From Cellulomonas hominis (GTDB lineage Bacteria > Actinomycetota > Actinomycetes > Actinomycetales > Cellulomonadaceae), in contig NZ_CABEGA010000013.1 of assembly GCF_901521055.1 (NCBI RefSeq), forward strand, positions 1 to 64,000: DNA of 64,000 nucleotides. The letters run 5' to 3'. Shown piece by piece: positions 1 through 9,090 of the stretch (position 1 is the first letter of the stretch; each line of letters opens with the position of its first letter). The translations under genes and the position numbers were made by a program. The notes under the pieces were generated by a model that was not told the origin of the DNA, made no database searches, and was given only the letters and a program-made list of their open reading frames with translations.

Positions 1-138
1 CGGGGCCGCGAGCCGGGTGGCGCCCCGGACCCGCTGGCCTCCGCCGCGCCCGTGGCGACCGCCGCCGTGGGGGCGCTGGTCGTGGCGCGGCTGCTGCCCC
101 TGGCGCTGCGGCGGCTCGCCCCGGCGGGGCGGCGGGGC
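1..138 (+). CDS. Partial 3' end of an unknown membrane protein (possibly an ABC permease)
   Basis: Frame 1 reads an Ala/Leu/Val-rich stretch with a hydrophobic segment followed by basic residues (LLPLALRRLAP). This resembles a membrane helix and cytoplasmic edge of a large FtsX-type permease, but the piece is too short to assign. The frame then runs into a C tract where it loses meaning, so the true stop cannot be located. It cannot extend past about position 205, because a terminator hairpin and the end of eccC follow. Low confidence. Confidence 0.25.
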
Positions 139-205
139 CCCCCCCCCCCCCCCGGGGGCCGCGCCCCCCCCCCCCCCGCCCCCCCCCGCGCCCCGCCCCC
201 CCCGC
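139..205. repeat. Poly-C low-complexity tract
   Basis: The bases are almost entirely C with a few interrupting G groups, including runs of 14 or more C. Nothing else in the window looks like this. It sits just where the left-hand gene should end. It may be a real slippage-prone tract or a consensus or assembly error. Confidence 0.7.
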
Positions 206-244
206 CCCCCGCCGCCGCCCCGCAGGGCAGGGCGGCGGCGGGGG
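206..244. terminator. Bidirectional hairpin terminator at the eccC 3' end
   Basis: A 15-bp perfect stem (206-220 with 230-244) closes a 9-base loop. It begins 7 bases beyond the eccC stop, so it can terminate eccC and any gene arriving from the left. No T tract is present, as is usual in high-GC actinobacteria. Confidence 0.6.
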
Positions 245-251
245 CACCGCG

Positions 252-3200
252 TCAGAGGGTCGGGGCGGTCCAGGCGAGCTGGACGACCTGGCGGCCCTCG
301 TCGCGCGTGACGAGCTGCGCGCGTCCGGGGACGGCCGGGATGGGCTTGGCCCCGCCGATCAGTGCGCCCTCGTCGGGGCTGCCGGACAGCACGATGCCGG
401 GGGCCGCGAGGTCGCGGAGCGCCTGCAGCACGGGCTCGTACATCGCGCGGCCCGCACCACCGGACCGGCGGGCCAGCACCAGGTGCAGGCCCACGTCGCC
501 GGCCTGGGCGAGCAACGGCACGAGCGGCTGCAGCGGGTTGCCCGTGGTCGTGGACACCAGGTCGTAGTCGTCCACCACCACGAACACCTCGGCGCCCGTC
601 CACCAGGACCGGTTGCGGAGCTGCTCGGGCGTGACGTCCGGCCCGGGGAGCCGCGTCCGCAGGTAGTCCGCGAGGCCGGCGATCTCCCCGGCGGCCTGGT
701 CCTGGGTGGTGAAGTAGCCGGCCAGGTACTCCTCGGGGATCTCGCCGAGCAGCGACCGCCGGAAGTCGACGGCGAAGATCTGCGCCTGCTGCGGGGTGTG
801 CAGGCGGCGGATCTCGGAGGTGACCGCGCGCAGCAGCGCCGACTTGCCGGAGCCGCCGTCGCCGAACGCGTACAGGTGCGGCTCCTCGCGGACGTCGATG
901 CCGACCGGTGCGAGCCCTGCCTCGTCGATGCCCAGCAGCAGCCGGCGGGCGTCGGCGCGCGGGTCGGCGTGCACCTGCGCGAGCGTGACCTCGTCGGGCA
1001 GCAGCCGCAGCTTCGGGCCGGCGGGGCCCTGCCAGGCGGCGTTCACGGCCTCGATGAGGTGCGTGACGCCGGCGCCGAGGGTGCCGGGGGCCGGGTCGCC
1101 GTCGACGCGGGGCAGCGCGGTCAGCACGTGGTGCTTGGACACGGCGAGCCCGCGGCCCGGCCGGTCCTTGGGCACGTTGACGGCGACCTTGCGGTCGATC
1201 TCGGAGTCCATCGGGTCGCCGAGCCGCAGCTCCAGGCGGGTGCCGAACAGGTCCTTGACCTGGGTGCGGAAGTCCATCCACCGGGCGGCGGACGCCACCA
1301 GGTGCACGCCGAACGTGAGGCCGCGGCCGGCCAGCGCCTGGATGCGGGGCTCGAGCTCGTCGAACTCCGTGCGGACGGTGGACCAGCCGTCCACCAGCAG
1401 GAACACGTCACCGAAGCCGTCGTCGGCCGTGCCCTGCGCGCGGCGGGTGCGGTAGGTCTCGATGGAGTCGATGCCGTGCTGGCGGAAGTACCGCTCGCGC
1501 TCGTCGACCATCGACTCGACCTCGGCGACCACGCGACGCACCACGTCCGGCTCGGCGCGCGAGGCGACGCCCGCCACGTGGGCCAGGCCGGCCAGCGGGG
1601 CGAACGTGCCGCCACCGAAGTCGAGCACGTAGAACTGCACCTCGAGCGGGGTGTGCGTGAGGGCCAGCGCGGTGACGACGGAGCGGAGCACCGTGCTCTT
1701 GCCGGTGCGCGGGGCGCCGACGACGGCCATGTGCCCGGCGGCGCCGCCGAGCGACACCGTGAGGTTCTCGCGGCGCTGCTCCAGGGGGCGGTCGACGGTG
1801 CCGAGGGGCACGGTCAGCGTCCCGGCGGCGCGCCAGCCGGGGGAGACCAGGCCGAGCCGCGGGTCGGCGACCAGGTCGGGCATGAGCTCGTCGAGCGTGC
1901 GGGGGACGACCAGCGGCGGCAGCCACACCTGGTGCGCGGGCGGGCCCTGGCCCTTCATCCGCTGCACGGCGATGTCGAACGTCGCGCGGGTCTCCTCCGG
2001 GTCGGCGGCGGCCGCGACCTCGGTGGAGGCGGGCTGCGCCTCGATGCCGCCGAGCACCGGCGCCGCGGTGAACGACTCCAGCCGGGTCAGCCCCGTGCCC
2101 GTCGTGCCGGCGCCCTGGGCCGTCCGGCGGCGGGCCTTCGGCGGGCCGGACACGTAGGAGGCCCGGAACTGGATCATCGTCGTCGTGTCGGGCTTGAGGT
2201 ACCCCATGCCCGGGACGGGTGGCAGCGTGTACGCGTCCGGGACGCCCAGCACGGTGCGCGACTCGGCGGCGGAGAAGGTGCGCAGGCCGATCCGGTAGGA
2301 CAGGTGCGACTCCAGGCCGCGCAGCCGGCCCTCCTCCAGGCGCTGCGAGGACAGCAGCAGGTGCATCTGCAGCGACCGGCCGAGGCGGCCGATGGTGACG
2401 AACAGGTCGACGAACTCGGGCTTCGCGGACAGCAGCTCGGAGAACTCGTCGCACACGATCAGCAGGGCCGGCAGCGGCTCGAGGTCGGTGCGGCCGCCCT
2501 TGCGGGCCTTCTCGTAGTCCGCGACGTTCGCGAAGTTGCCCGCGGCGCGCAGCAGCTCCTGGCGGCGGACCATCTCGCCCTGCAGGGCGTCCTGCATGCG
2601 GTCGACGAGGGTGAGCTCCTCGCCGAGGTTCGTGATGATCGCGGACACGTGCGGCATGTCCGCCATGCCGGCGAACGTCGCGCCGCCTTTGAAGTCGACG
2701 AGGACGAAGTTGAGGTCCTCCGACGAGTGCGTCAGCGCCAGCGCGAGCACCAGGGTGCGGAGCACCTCGGACTTCCCGGAGCCGGTGGCGCCGATGATGA
2801 GGCCGTGCGGGCCCATGCCCTGCTGCGCGGACTCCTTGATGTCCAGCGCGACGGGCTGGCCCTGCGGCGTGACGCCGATGGGCACCCGGAGGCGGTCGCG
2901 CGGCAGGCGGGGCCGCCACGCGACGGACAGGTCGAGGTCGCGGACGTCGCCGACGCCGAGCAGGTCGACCAACTCGGACGACACCTCCTCGTCGCTGCGC
3001 TCGGGGCCGGACTCGACGTGCAGGGGCAGCAGGCGGCGCGCGGTCGCCTCGGCGTCGGCCACCGACATCTGGTCGCCGTCGACGCGCACGGGCGCGTTCC
3101 CGAGGCGCAGCACGTCGACCGGCGCCCGGACGGCGTCCTCGCCGGCGACCGCGCCGCCGACGTTCAGGCGCAGGGTCGTGGGCTCGTCCAGCTCGTCCCA

Positions 3201-4232
3201 GCGCTCGGGGAGCTCGAGCACGGTCACGCCCAGCACGCCGTCGGTCGTGAGGATCGCGTTGCCGACGGGCACGTGGCCGCCGTCGACGACCACCAGCACG
3301 TGCGGGAGCGGTGCTTCCGCCGCGTAGCCGAACCGGGGCCGCTCCGTGAGGTCCTCGGGGAGCAGCGCCTCCACGTCGGCCAGCGCGGTGCCGATCATGC
3401 GGGCGGCGCCCACCGCGTCGCGGGACCGCGTGGAGTGGGCGTGCGGCAGCCACTTCACCCAGTCCCACTCCGGGAGCGCCGCGTCGCTCGCGATCACGGC
3501 GACCTGCAGGTCCTCCGGGGCGTGGAACGTGGCGAGCTGGCTGACGACGGCCCGGGCGAGCGCGCGGGACTCCGACGCCCCGCCGGTCACCTCGATGCGC
3601 GCGACGGACCGGACGTCGAACGCCAGCGGCACGCCGTGCTGCACCCGGTGCGTGACGAGGAACCGGTGCGCGGCCGACGCGGCGACCGGGTCGAGCTGCG
3701 CGAGGGGCGGGGTCTGCGGGGCCTCGAGGTCGAGGCACAGCGGCAGCGCGCCCACGCCGACGCGCGCGGTGAGGAAGTCGTCGTGCTGCGGGCGGCGCTC
3801 CCACACCCGGGTGCGCTCCTCCGCGACGGCCGGCAGCGCGCGCGGGTCGGGCGACGACCACTCGGCCGCCCGGCGCTGGGCACCGGCCGCCTGGCGGACG
3901 GAGGTGCGCAGGTCGGACAGGTAGGCCAGGTACTCGCGCCGCGCGCCGACCACCTGGGCCTGGTGCTGCGATCGCTGGCGCCAGCCGTTGACGCCGACGA
4001 ACCCGAGCGACGCGAGCAGGAACATGCCGGCGGCGATGTACCCGCGGGGTCCCGGCTGGTTCATCGCGACGAACACGATCGAGCCGACCGACCCGAGCAT
4101 CGGGATCGCGTTGGCGAGCATGCCGCTGACGCCGTCGGAGGGCTGGATCTCCGGGGGCGGCTGCAGGACGACCTGTCCGCTGGGGACGGCGGGCGGCTCC
4201 AGGCGCGTCCCCTGCTGCGTCGCGATCGACAT
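252..4232 (-). CDS. eccC: Type VII secretion FtsK/SpoIIIE ATPase EccC
   Basis: EccC is the membrane-anchored motor of the ESX/type VII system and recognises WXG100-family substrates. The 1326-residue protein has two N-terminal membrane helices (about residues 37-60 and 63-83) and three consecutive FtsK-type ATPase domains. Walker A motifs are GATGSGKS (Lys 487), GAPRTGKS (Lys 845) and GDGGSGKS (Lys 1130). The first domain has a clear Walker B with acidic pair (VCDEF, Asp 595-Glu 596). Domains 2 and 3 have LLVDG and VVVDD at the same place, so domain 2 lacks the catalytic Glu, which is typical of EccC domains that bind rather than hydrolyse ATP. This is the full fused length (EccCa plus EccCb). 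The ATG at 4232 is chosen because an AGGAGGG ribosome site lies just upstream. It is divergent from an eccD-like gene. Confidence 0.95.
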   Translation of the reverse strand: MSIATQQGTRLEPPAVPSGQVVLQPPPEIQPSDGVSGMLANAIPMLGSVGSIVFVAMNQPGPRGYIAAGMFLLASLGFVGVNGWRQRSQHQAQVVGARREYLAYLSDLRTSVRQAAGAQRRAAEWSSPDPRALPAVAEERTRVWERRPQHDDFLTARVGVGALPLCLDLEAPQTPPLAQLDPVAASAAHRFLVTHRVQHGVPLAFDVRSVARIEVTGGASESRALARAVVSQLATFHAPEDLQVAVIASDAALPEWDWVKWLPHAHSTRSRDAVGAARMIGTALADVEALLPEDLTERPRFGYAAEAPLPHVLVVVDGGHVPVGNAILTTDGVLGVTVLELPERWDELDEPTTLRLNVGGAVAGEDAVRAPVDVLRLGNAPVRVDGDQMSVADAEATARRLLPLHVESGPERSDEEVSSELVDLLGVGDVRDLDLSVAWRPRLPRDRLRVPIGVTPQGQPVALDIKESAQQGMGPHGLIIGATGSGKSEVLRTLVLALALTHSSEDLNFVLVDFKGGATFAGMADMPHVSAIITNLGEELTLVDRMQDALQGEMVRRQELLRAAGNFANVADYEKARKGGRTDLEPLPALLIVCDEFSELLSAKPEFVDLFVTIGRLGRSLQMHLLLSSQRLEEGRLRGLESHLSYRIGLRTFSAAESRTVLGVPDAYTLPPVPGMGYLKPDTTTMIQFRASYVSGPPKARRRTAQGAGTTGTGLTRLESFTAAPVLGGIEAQPASTEVAAAADPEETRATFDIAVQRMKGQGPPAHQVWLPPLVVPRTLDELMPDLVADPRLGLVSPGWRAAGTLTVPLGTVDRPLEQRRENLTVSLGGAAGHMAVVGAPRTGKSTVLRSVVTALALTHTPLEVQFYVLDFGGGTFAPLAGLAHVAGVASRAEPDVVRRVVAEVESMVDERERYFRQHGIDSIETYRTRRAQGTADDGFGDVFLLVDGWSTVRTEFDELEPRIQALAGRGLTFGVHLVASAARWMDFRTQVKDLFGTRLELRLGDPMDSEIDRKVAVNVPKDRPGRGLAVSKHHVLTALPRVDGDPAPGTLGAGVTHLIEAVNAAWQGPAGPKLRLLPDEVTLAQVHADPRADARRLLLGIDEAGLAPVGIDVREEPHLYAFGDGGSGKSALLRAVTSEIRRLHTPQQAQIFAVDFRRSLLGEIPEEYLAGYFTTQDQAAGEIAGLADYLRTRLPGPDVTPEQLRNRSWWTGAEVFVVVDDYDLVSTTTGNPLQPLVPLLAQAGDVGLHLVLARRSGGAGRAMYEPVLQALRDLAAPGIVLSGSPDEGALIGGAKPIPAVPGRAQLVTRDEGRQVVQLAWTAPTL

Positions 4233-4504
4233 CGTCGGCGCTCGGTCCCTCCTGCTGGGCGGGGAGCCGCGCGCCCCCCGGCGTTTCTCGTCGGTCAACC
4301 TACCTGTCGTGACGCCGACCCGGCGGCCGGTGTTCGGCCGTCCGGGCGATCCTCGCCCCCGGGGCGGTGCACGGGAGCGCCGGGGGACGCTCCGGGCCGG
4401 TCGGGAGGCGGGCGACCGCATAGCATGTCACCCGCCGCGCCCGGGGGCAGGCGGGTCCTCCGCCGACGCCCACCGGCCACGGGACCAGCGAGGAGGAGGT
4501 GCGC

Positions 4505-5866
4505 GTGACGGTGCCGGGCCCCGCCGTGCTGGCGCCCCTGACCCGCGTCGCCGTGCACCTGGGCGTCCGCCGCCTCGACGTCGCCCTCGACGCGTCCCGC
4601 ACGCTTGGCGAGCTGCTCGCCGCCGCCGGGGTGCCGCTCGTGCCGGGACTGCTCGCGCTCGACTCCGCCGGCCGGGTGCTCGACCTCGCCGCGCCCGTCG
4701 CCGAGCAGGTGGCCGACGGCGCCGTCGTGCACGTCGTCGCGCCCGCGCCGCGCCCCCGTGGCCGCGCCGCCCGGGCCCGCGCCGCGTTCGTCGCCCGGCG
4801 CCCCGACCCCCAGCCCGCGCTGCTCGGTGCCGCCGCGTGCGTCACCGCCGTGCTCGCGGCGGTCGAGGTGCTCGACCCGGCGCGCCGCGGGTGGGTCGCG
4901 CTCGTCGCGGCGCTCGTGCTCGCCGCCGGGGCCGTGCTGCTGGCCGTCTCCCGGTCCGCCTCGACGTCCGCCGCCACGCTGGTCGCGCCGGTGCTCGCCC
5001 TCGCCGCGGGGGTGGCGGCCGTCGACCCCGCCGGCGGCGCGGACCGGCGCCTGGCCCTGGTCGCCGGGCTCGTCGCCGCCACCGGAGCCGCCGCCGTCCG
5101 GTACGTGACGACCCGCGCCCTGCGCCGGGGGCAGGACCTGGCGACCGTGCTGCTCGGAGCCGTCGGCACGTTCGCCGTCGTCGACCTGCTGGTGCTGGTC
5201 GCGGGACTGCCGGGCGTCGTCACCGCGGCGGTGCTGCTCGGGCTCGTGCCGGTGGGCCTGCGCGTGCTGCCGGTCATGGCGCTGTCGGTGCCCGACGAGC
5301 AGCTGGTGGACCTCGCCCACGTCGCCCGCACCGCGCCGAGCGTCCGGGGCCCGCGCCCGCGGGGACTGGGCCGCGTGAACGAGCGCCAGGTCGTCCGCAC
5401 GGTCGGCTCCGCGGAGCGTCGCACCGACGCCGGGGTGCTGCTCGTGTGCGCGCTGCCGGCCGTGCTGGTGCCCGTCGTGCTCGCAGGGGCCCTGGGGGAG
5501 CCCGTCCGCGGCTGGGGGGCGATCGCCCTCGCCGCGGCGCTCGTCCTCGTGCTCAGCCTGCAGCCGCGGTCCGCCCGAGGGGCCGTCGCGCGGTGGGCGC
5601 CGCGCGCCGCGGCGGGCCTCGTGCTGCTGGAGCTGGCGGCGCTCGGCGGGCCGCTGCTCGGCGGCGACGCGGTCCTCGTGGCCGTGGCGTGCGTGGTGCT
5701 CGCGCTGGTGGCCGTCGCCGTCAGCCTCGCGCTGGGGCGGGGGTGGAGCTCCGTGGTCGCCTCCCGGTTCGGCGACGCGTTCGAGAGCCTCGGGGTCGTG
5801 CTGGCCCTGCCCGCGGCCCTGGTCGCCGCGGACATGATCGAGACGCTGCGGCGGGCGACCTCGTGA
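4505..5866 (+). CDS. eccD: EccD-like type VII secretion membrane protein (copy 1)
   Basis: The N-terminal 85 residues look like the YukD ubiquitin-like domain of EccD. The rest is a chain of about ten or eleven hydrophobic helices split by one basic, hydrophilic loop (near residues 265-305). EccD forms the main transmembrane channel ring of the ESX complex. At 453 residues it is close to the family's usual 450-500. A GTG at 4505 is preferred over the GTG at 4499 because AGGAGGAGG at 4491-4499 is then correctly spaced. It diverges from eccC and runs with the FHA gene. A second eccD lies at 11958, and the two are clearly different in sequence. Confidence 0.8.
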   Translation: MTVPGPAVLAPLTRVAVHLGVRRLDVALDASRTLGELLAAAGVPLVPGLLALDSAGRVLDLAAPVAEQVADGAVVHVVAPAPRPRGRAARARAAFVARRPDPQPALLGAAACVTAVLAAVEVLDPARRGWVALVAALVLAAGAVLLAVSRSASTSAATLVAPVLALAAGVAAVDPAGGADRRLALVAGLVAATGAAAVRYVTTRALRRGQDLATVLLGAVGTFAVVDLLVLVAGLPGVVTAAVLLGLVPVGLRVLPVMALSVPDEQLVDLAHVARTAPSVRGPRPRGLGRVNERQVVRTVGSAERRTDAGVLLVCALPAVLVPVVLAGALGEPVRGWGAIALAAALVLVLSLQPRSARGAVARWAPRAAAGLVLLELAALGGPLLGGDAVLVAVACVVLALVAVAVSLALGRGWSSVVASRFGDAFESLGVVLALPAALVAADMIETLRRATS

Positions 5867-5948
5867 GGGCACCCGGCGGGGCGCTCCGGACGACGGCCGG
5901 ACGGCGGCAGGACGATGGCAGGATGACGCGGATGACAGGGGGCCGGAC

Positions 5949-7466
5949 GTGGAACCGACGATGAGCGCCGGCACCGTCGCCGTCCGTGAGTGCGCCGGCT
6001 GCCGGCGGCCCCTGAAGCCCGACGCCCGGTTCTGCACCGCCTGCGGCACGCCCGTCCAGGCGGACGTCACCGTGACCGTCGTCGAGGGCGCGCAGCCGCG
6101 GTCGCGCGCCGACGGGCGGCCGCGCGAGGTCCGGCCCGCCGTGCTGCACCCCGCGTTCGGCGAGGCCACGCCCGCCGGCCCGGGCCGTCGCGTCCTGGCG
6201 TACGCGATCGACGCCGCCGCGGTCGGGCTCGTCGGCGGCGCGCTGCTCGCCTGGACCGGTTCCGTGCTGCTCGTGGCGCTGGTGGTGGCGGAGCTGGCGC
6301 TGGGTCTGCTCGTCTGGGAGGCGCACACCGGCCGCACGCTCGGCAACACCCTGCTCGGCCTCCGCACCGCCCGCGAGGAGACGCCGTACTCGGTCGGCCC
6401 CGCCCGGGCGTTCCTGCGAGGGCTCGTGCTCGCCGCCGGGCACGCGGTCGCCGGCCTGGGGCAGTGGGTCGTCGTCGCGTCCGCCGCGTTCGACACCAGC
6501 GGGCGCGCGCAGGCGTGGCACGACCGCATCGGCCGGGCCGTGGTGGTCGACGTGCGCGCGCACGAGCGCGCCGTGGAGGCGCTGCACGAGGCGGAGGACG
6601 CCCAGGTGGCGCGCGTCGGTGCCGCACGGGCGGTCGGGGCGGCCGCTCCGACCGGTCAGCCGGGCGGCGCGCCCCGCGGGGTCGTGCCGTCGGCTGCTGG
6701 GCCGTCGAGCGCCGGGTCGTCGAGCGCAGGGCCGTCGACCGCGGCGCCGGCGGGCGTTGCGCCGGCAGGCGTCGTGCCGCAGCCCGTCGCCGCACATCCG
6801 CCGGTCGCGCCGGCCGCCGGGGGCTACGGTGCGGGCGCGCCGCAGGTCGGGGGCGCCACCGCGCCGGGGACGCCGGCGCACACCGCCGCCGACCCGGCCG
6901 CACCGACGGGGCGCCGCGCCGCCCGGGCCGCCGCCGAGCACGGCACCGCCGGTCCTGGCACCGCCGGTCCTGGCACCGCCGGTCAGCCGGTGGCGCCCGC
7001 GTCCGTCCCGCCTGCCGCTCCGGTCGGGGCGGAGGGCGGCTGGACCGGTGTCCGCCCGATCGTGCCGGCACGCGCCGAGCCGGAGCCCGCCCTCGCCCCC
7101 CGAGCACCGCACCAGGCGCAGCCGGCGCCGTTCCTCGTCACCCTCGACACCGGCCAGGTCATGAGCGTCACCGGGCCGGGCCTCATCGGGCGCTCGCCGC
7201 GCCCCGCACCGGGGGAGCGCTGCGACCACGTCATCGTCGTCGACGACCCGGAGCGCAGCGTCTCGCGCACCCATGCGCGGTTCGGCATCGACAACGGGAC
7301 GTTCTGGGTGTCCGACGCGGGCTCGGGCAACGGCACGACGCTGCGCCTGCCGGGGGGCCGCGTGATCCCGGTGCCGGCGGACCAGCGGGTGCTGGTCCCG
7401 TCGGGCTCGACCATCCAGGTGGGGGACCGCGGCGTGCGCATCGACGCGCCGACCTCGCGGGGCTGA
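5949..7466 (+). CDS. Zinc-ribbon / RDD membrane / FHA-domain protein
   Basis: This 505-residue protein combines three modules. A zinc ribbon has Cys pairs at 15/18 and 29/32. An RDD-type membrane domain (about 75-200) has two or three helices and a TLGNTLLGLR motif. A C-terminal FHA domain (about 392-500) shows GRSPRP, SVSRTHARF and GNGTTLR, the signature that binds phosphothreonine. A 190-residue Ala/Pro/Gly/Ser linker joins the last two and contains a triple 15-bp tandem repeat (about 6942-6980). FHA proteins accompany type VII loci in several actinobacteria, so a phospho-dependent adaptor at the membrane is likely, by inference from location. The GTG at 5949 has AGGGGG six bases upstream; the ATG at 5961 is possible. 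It follows eccD copy 1 by 82 bases. Confidence 0.8.
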   Translation: MEPTMSAGTVAVRECAGCRRPLKPDARFCTACGTPVQADVTVTVVEGAQPRSRADGRPREVRPAVLHPAFGEATPAGPGRRVLAYAIDAAAVGLVGGALLAWTGSVLLVALVVAELALGLLVWEAHTGRTLGNTLLGLRTAREETPYSVGPARAFLRGLVLAAGHAVAGLGQWVVVASAAFDTSGRAQAWHDRIGRAVVVDVRAHERAVEALHEAEDAQVARVGAARAVGAAAPTGQPGGAPRGVVPSAAGPSSAGSSSAGPSTAAPAGVAPAGVVPQPVAAHPPVAPAAGGYGAGAPQVGGATAPGTPAHTAADPAAPTGRRAARAAAEHGTAGPGTAGPGTAGQPVAPASVPPAAPVGAEGGWTGVRPIVPARAEPEPALAPRAPHQAQPAPFLVTLDTGQVMSVTGPGLIGRSPRPAPGERCDHVIVVDDPERSVSRTHARFGIDNGTFWVSDAGSGNGTTLRLPGGRVIPVPADQRVLVPSGSTIQVGDRGVRIDAPTSRG

Positions 7467-7559
7467 GCCGGGCGCCGCGGGTCGCGGGAGCGGCAGACGC
7501 CGACAGCGGAGCGTCGTCGGTGAGCCCTGTCGAGCGGCCGCACGCGGCGGGGGAACGAC

Positions 7560-7598
7560 GACGGGCGCGGTCCGACGTCTCCGTCGGCCGCGCCCGTC
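7560..7598. terminator. Bidirectional terminator between convergent genes
   Basis: Arms of 11 bp (7560-7570 with 7588-7598) enclose a second 5-bp stem (CCGAC 7572-7576, GTCGG 7583-7587). It lies in the 154-base gap between the FHA gene and the convergent Gly-rich protein gene, so it can end both transcripts. Confidence 0.6.
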
Positions 7599-7620
7599 CC
7601 GTCAGCGGCGGTGTCTCAGG

Positions 7621-9090
7621 TCACCACTCGTCGTCGGACGTCTCCGGGGCGCTCGCCTCGGCCGGGCGCAGGGAGTCGCGCCCACCGGCCCGTGCCGCAG
7701 CACCGAGCGCGGGGGCGTCGGCGCCGTCCTCGACGTCGATCTCCGGCGCCAGCAGCCCGCCGGAGGACCGGCGCCGCTTCGTGCCGTTGCTGCCGCCCGC
7801 ACCGCCGCCGCCCATGGGCGCGCCGGCCATCCCGCCGGCGCGGCTGCCCGCGGCGGCGGTCCCGGTCGCCCCGGCCTGCGACCCCTGCACGAGGCCGGAC
7901 GCCGAGCCGGACATCCCGGAGGCGGACGCGCCGCCGACCGTGCCGAGCGGAGCGCCGACACCACCGACGCCCGCCGCGCCACCGAAGCTGCCCGCACCGC
8001 CGAAGCTGCCAGCGCCGCCGGCGGACACGCCGCCACCGGCCGCGAGTCGGTTCAGGCCGGCGCCACCGAGCGCGGCGCCACCGACCGTCAGACCGCCGGC
8101 GAGGCCGCCCGCGCCCAGGCCCGAGAGGCCCGAGCCGGAGGAGCCGCTGCCGCCGGAGCCGCCCGCGCCACCGAGGTGCGCGCCGCCGCCGGAGCCCAGG
8201 CCGCCGGGGATCGTGCCACCGACGCTGCCGTCGGACGACGTCCCGTCGCCGTACCCGGGCACGTGGCCGCCACCGGCCCCGCCGGAGCCGCCCGTCCCGG
8301 GCGTCCAGCCGGGGCCGACGACGCCGCCGACCGAGCCGGGGCCCGAGCCGGGGTGCGTGCCGCCGCCGATCGTGCCGACGGAGCCGCCGCCCGGTGCCTC
8401 CCAGGTCGGTGAGACGAACGACCCGCCGCTGGTCGGCAGCGTCCCGACCCCGCCCGCGGGTCCGCCGCTGCCGCTGGGCGCGCCGCCGAGGCGCGGGGCG
8501 GAGCGGGTGCCGGGGCCGTTCGACTCGTCCGTGGTGTCGACGGGGGCGTGCCGGGAGTCGTCGGGGGTGTAGCCGGTGTTCTGGTCGGCGCGGTCCAGGA
8601 CGATCTCGGTCATGGCGCTGTCCAGCGCGGCGAGCGCCTGCGCGGCCTTCGCCTCGCGGGCCTCCTCGCGGCGGTCCGACAGGATGTTCCCCGCCACGAC
8701 GCCGGTGACGGTGCCGATGCCCGGGAGCGCGACGGTGGAGGCGGCGGTGATCGCGGCGCGCTCGGCGAACGACAGCTCGCCGTCGGGCAGCTCGTGGAAC
8801 GCGTTCTGCGCCTCGGCGATCGCCGCGCGGGCCGACTCGGCGGCGCGCTGCAGCGTGTCGAGCTGGGCGGAGAGGTCGACGATCTGGCCGGACATCGACG
8901 TGAGGCTCGCGGCCGCGGCCTCGGCGCTCTCGCCCTGCATGATGTAGCTGAGCCCCGACGCCACCGTGCTCAGGTCCGACGCCGTGGTCTCGGTCTTCTG
9001 AGCGCCGCTCTCCAGCGCCGCGCGCTGGGACTCCACCGCCCCGAGGTCGGCGTCCAGCGCTCGCCGGAGCTGGTTGGCCTTGTCACCCAT
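7621..9090 (-). CDS. WXG-like, Gly-rich candidate type VII substrate
   Basis: A 489-residue protein with a helical head (about 1-100), a hydrophobic patch (about 130-160, VALPGIGTVTGVVAGNI), a 230-residue Gly/Ser/Ala-rich middle and a basic-then-acidic tail (KRRRSSGG, then IDVEDG, ending ETSDDEW). A helical WXG100-like head with a long low-complexity body is the layout of large type VII substrates such as PPE/EspB-type proteins. Its function is not known. It is the last gene of the esx-mycosin operon and overlaps the mycosin stop by 8 bases. The start at 9090 has GAGGGGG upstream. The middle contains short direct repeats (GGAGSF twice). Being a substrate rather than a structural part is inference. 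Confidence 0.65.
   Translation of the reverse strand: MGDKANQLRRALDADLGAVESQRAALESGAQKTETTASDLSTVASGLSYIMQGESAEAAAASLTSMSGQIVDLSAQLDTLQRAAESARAAIAEAQNAFHELPDGELSFAERAAITAASTVALPGIGTVTGVVAGNILSDRREEAREAKAAQALAALDSAMTEIVLDRADQNTGYTPDDSRHAPVDTTDESNGPGTRSAPRLGGAPSGSGGPAGGVGTLPTSGGSFVSPTWEAPGGGSVGTIGGGTHPGSGPGSVGGVVGPGWTPGTGGSGGAGGGHVPGYGDGTSSDGSVGGTIPGGLGSGGGAHLGGAGGSGGSGSSGSGLSGLGAGGLAGGLTVGGAALGGAGLNRLAAGGGVSAGGAGSFGGAGSFGGAAGVGGVGAPLGTVGGASASGMSGSASGLVQGSQAGATGTAAAGSRAGGMAGAPMGGGGAGGSNGTKRRRSSGGLLAPEIDVEDGADAPALGAAARAGGRDSLRPAEASAPETSDDEW

Noticed and set aside
483..4508. Long plus-strand open frame opposite eccC
   Set aside because: Composition is typical of the antisense of a high-GC gene and eccC explains every base; no ribosome site or family motif.
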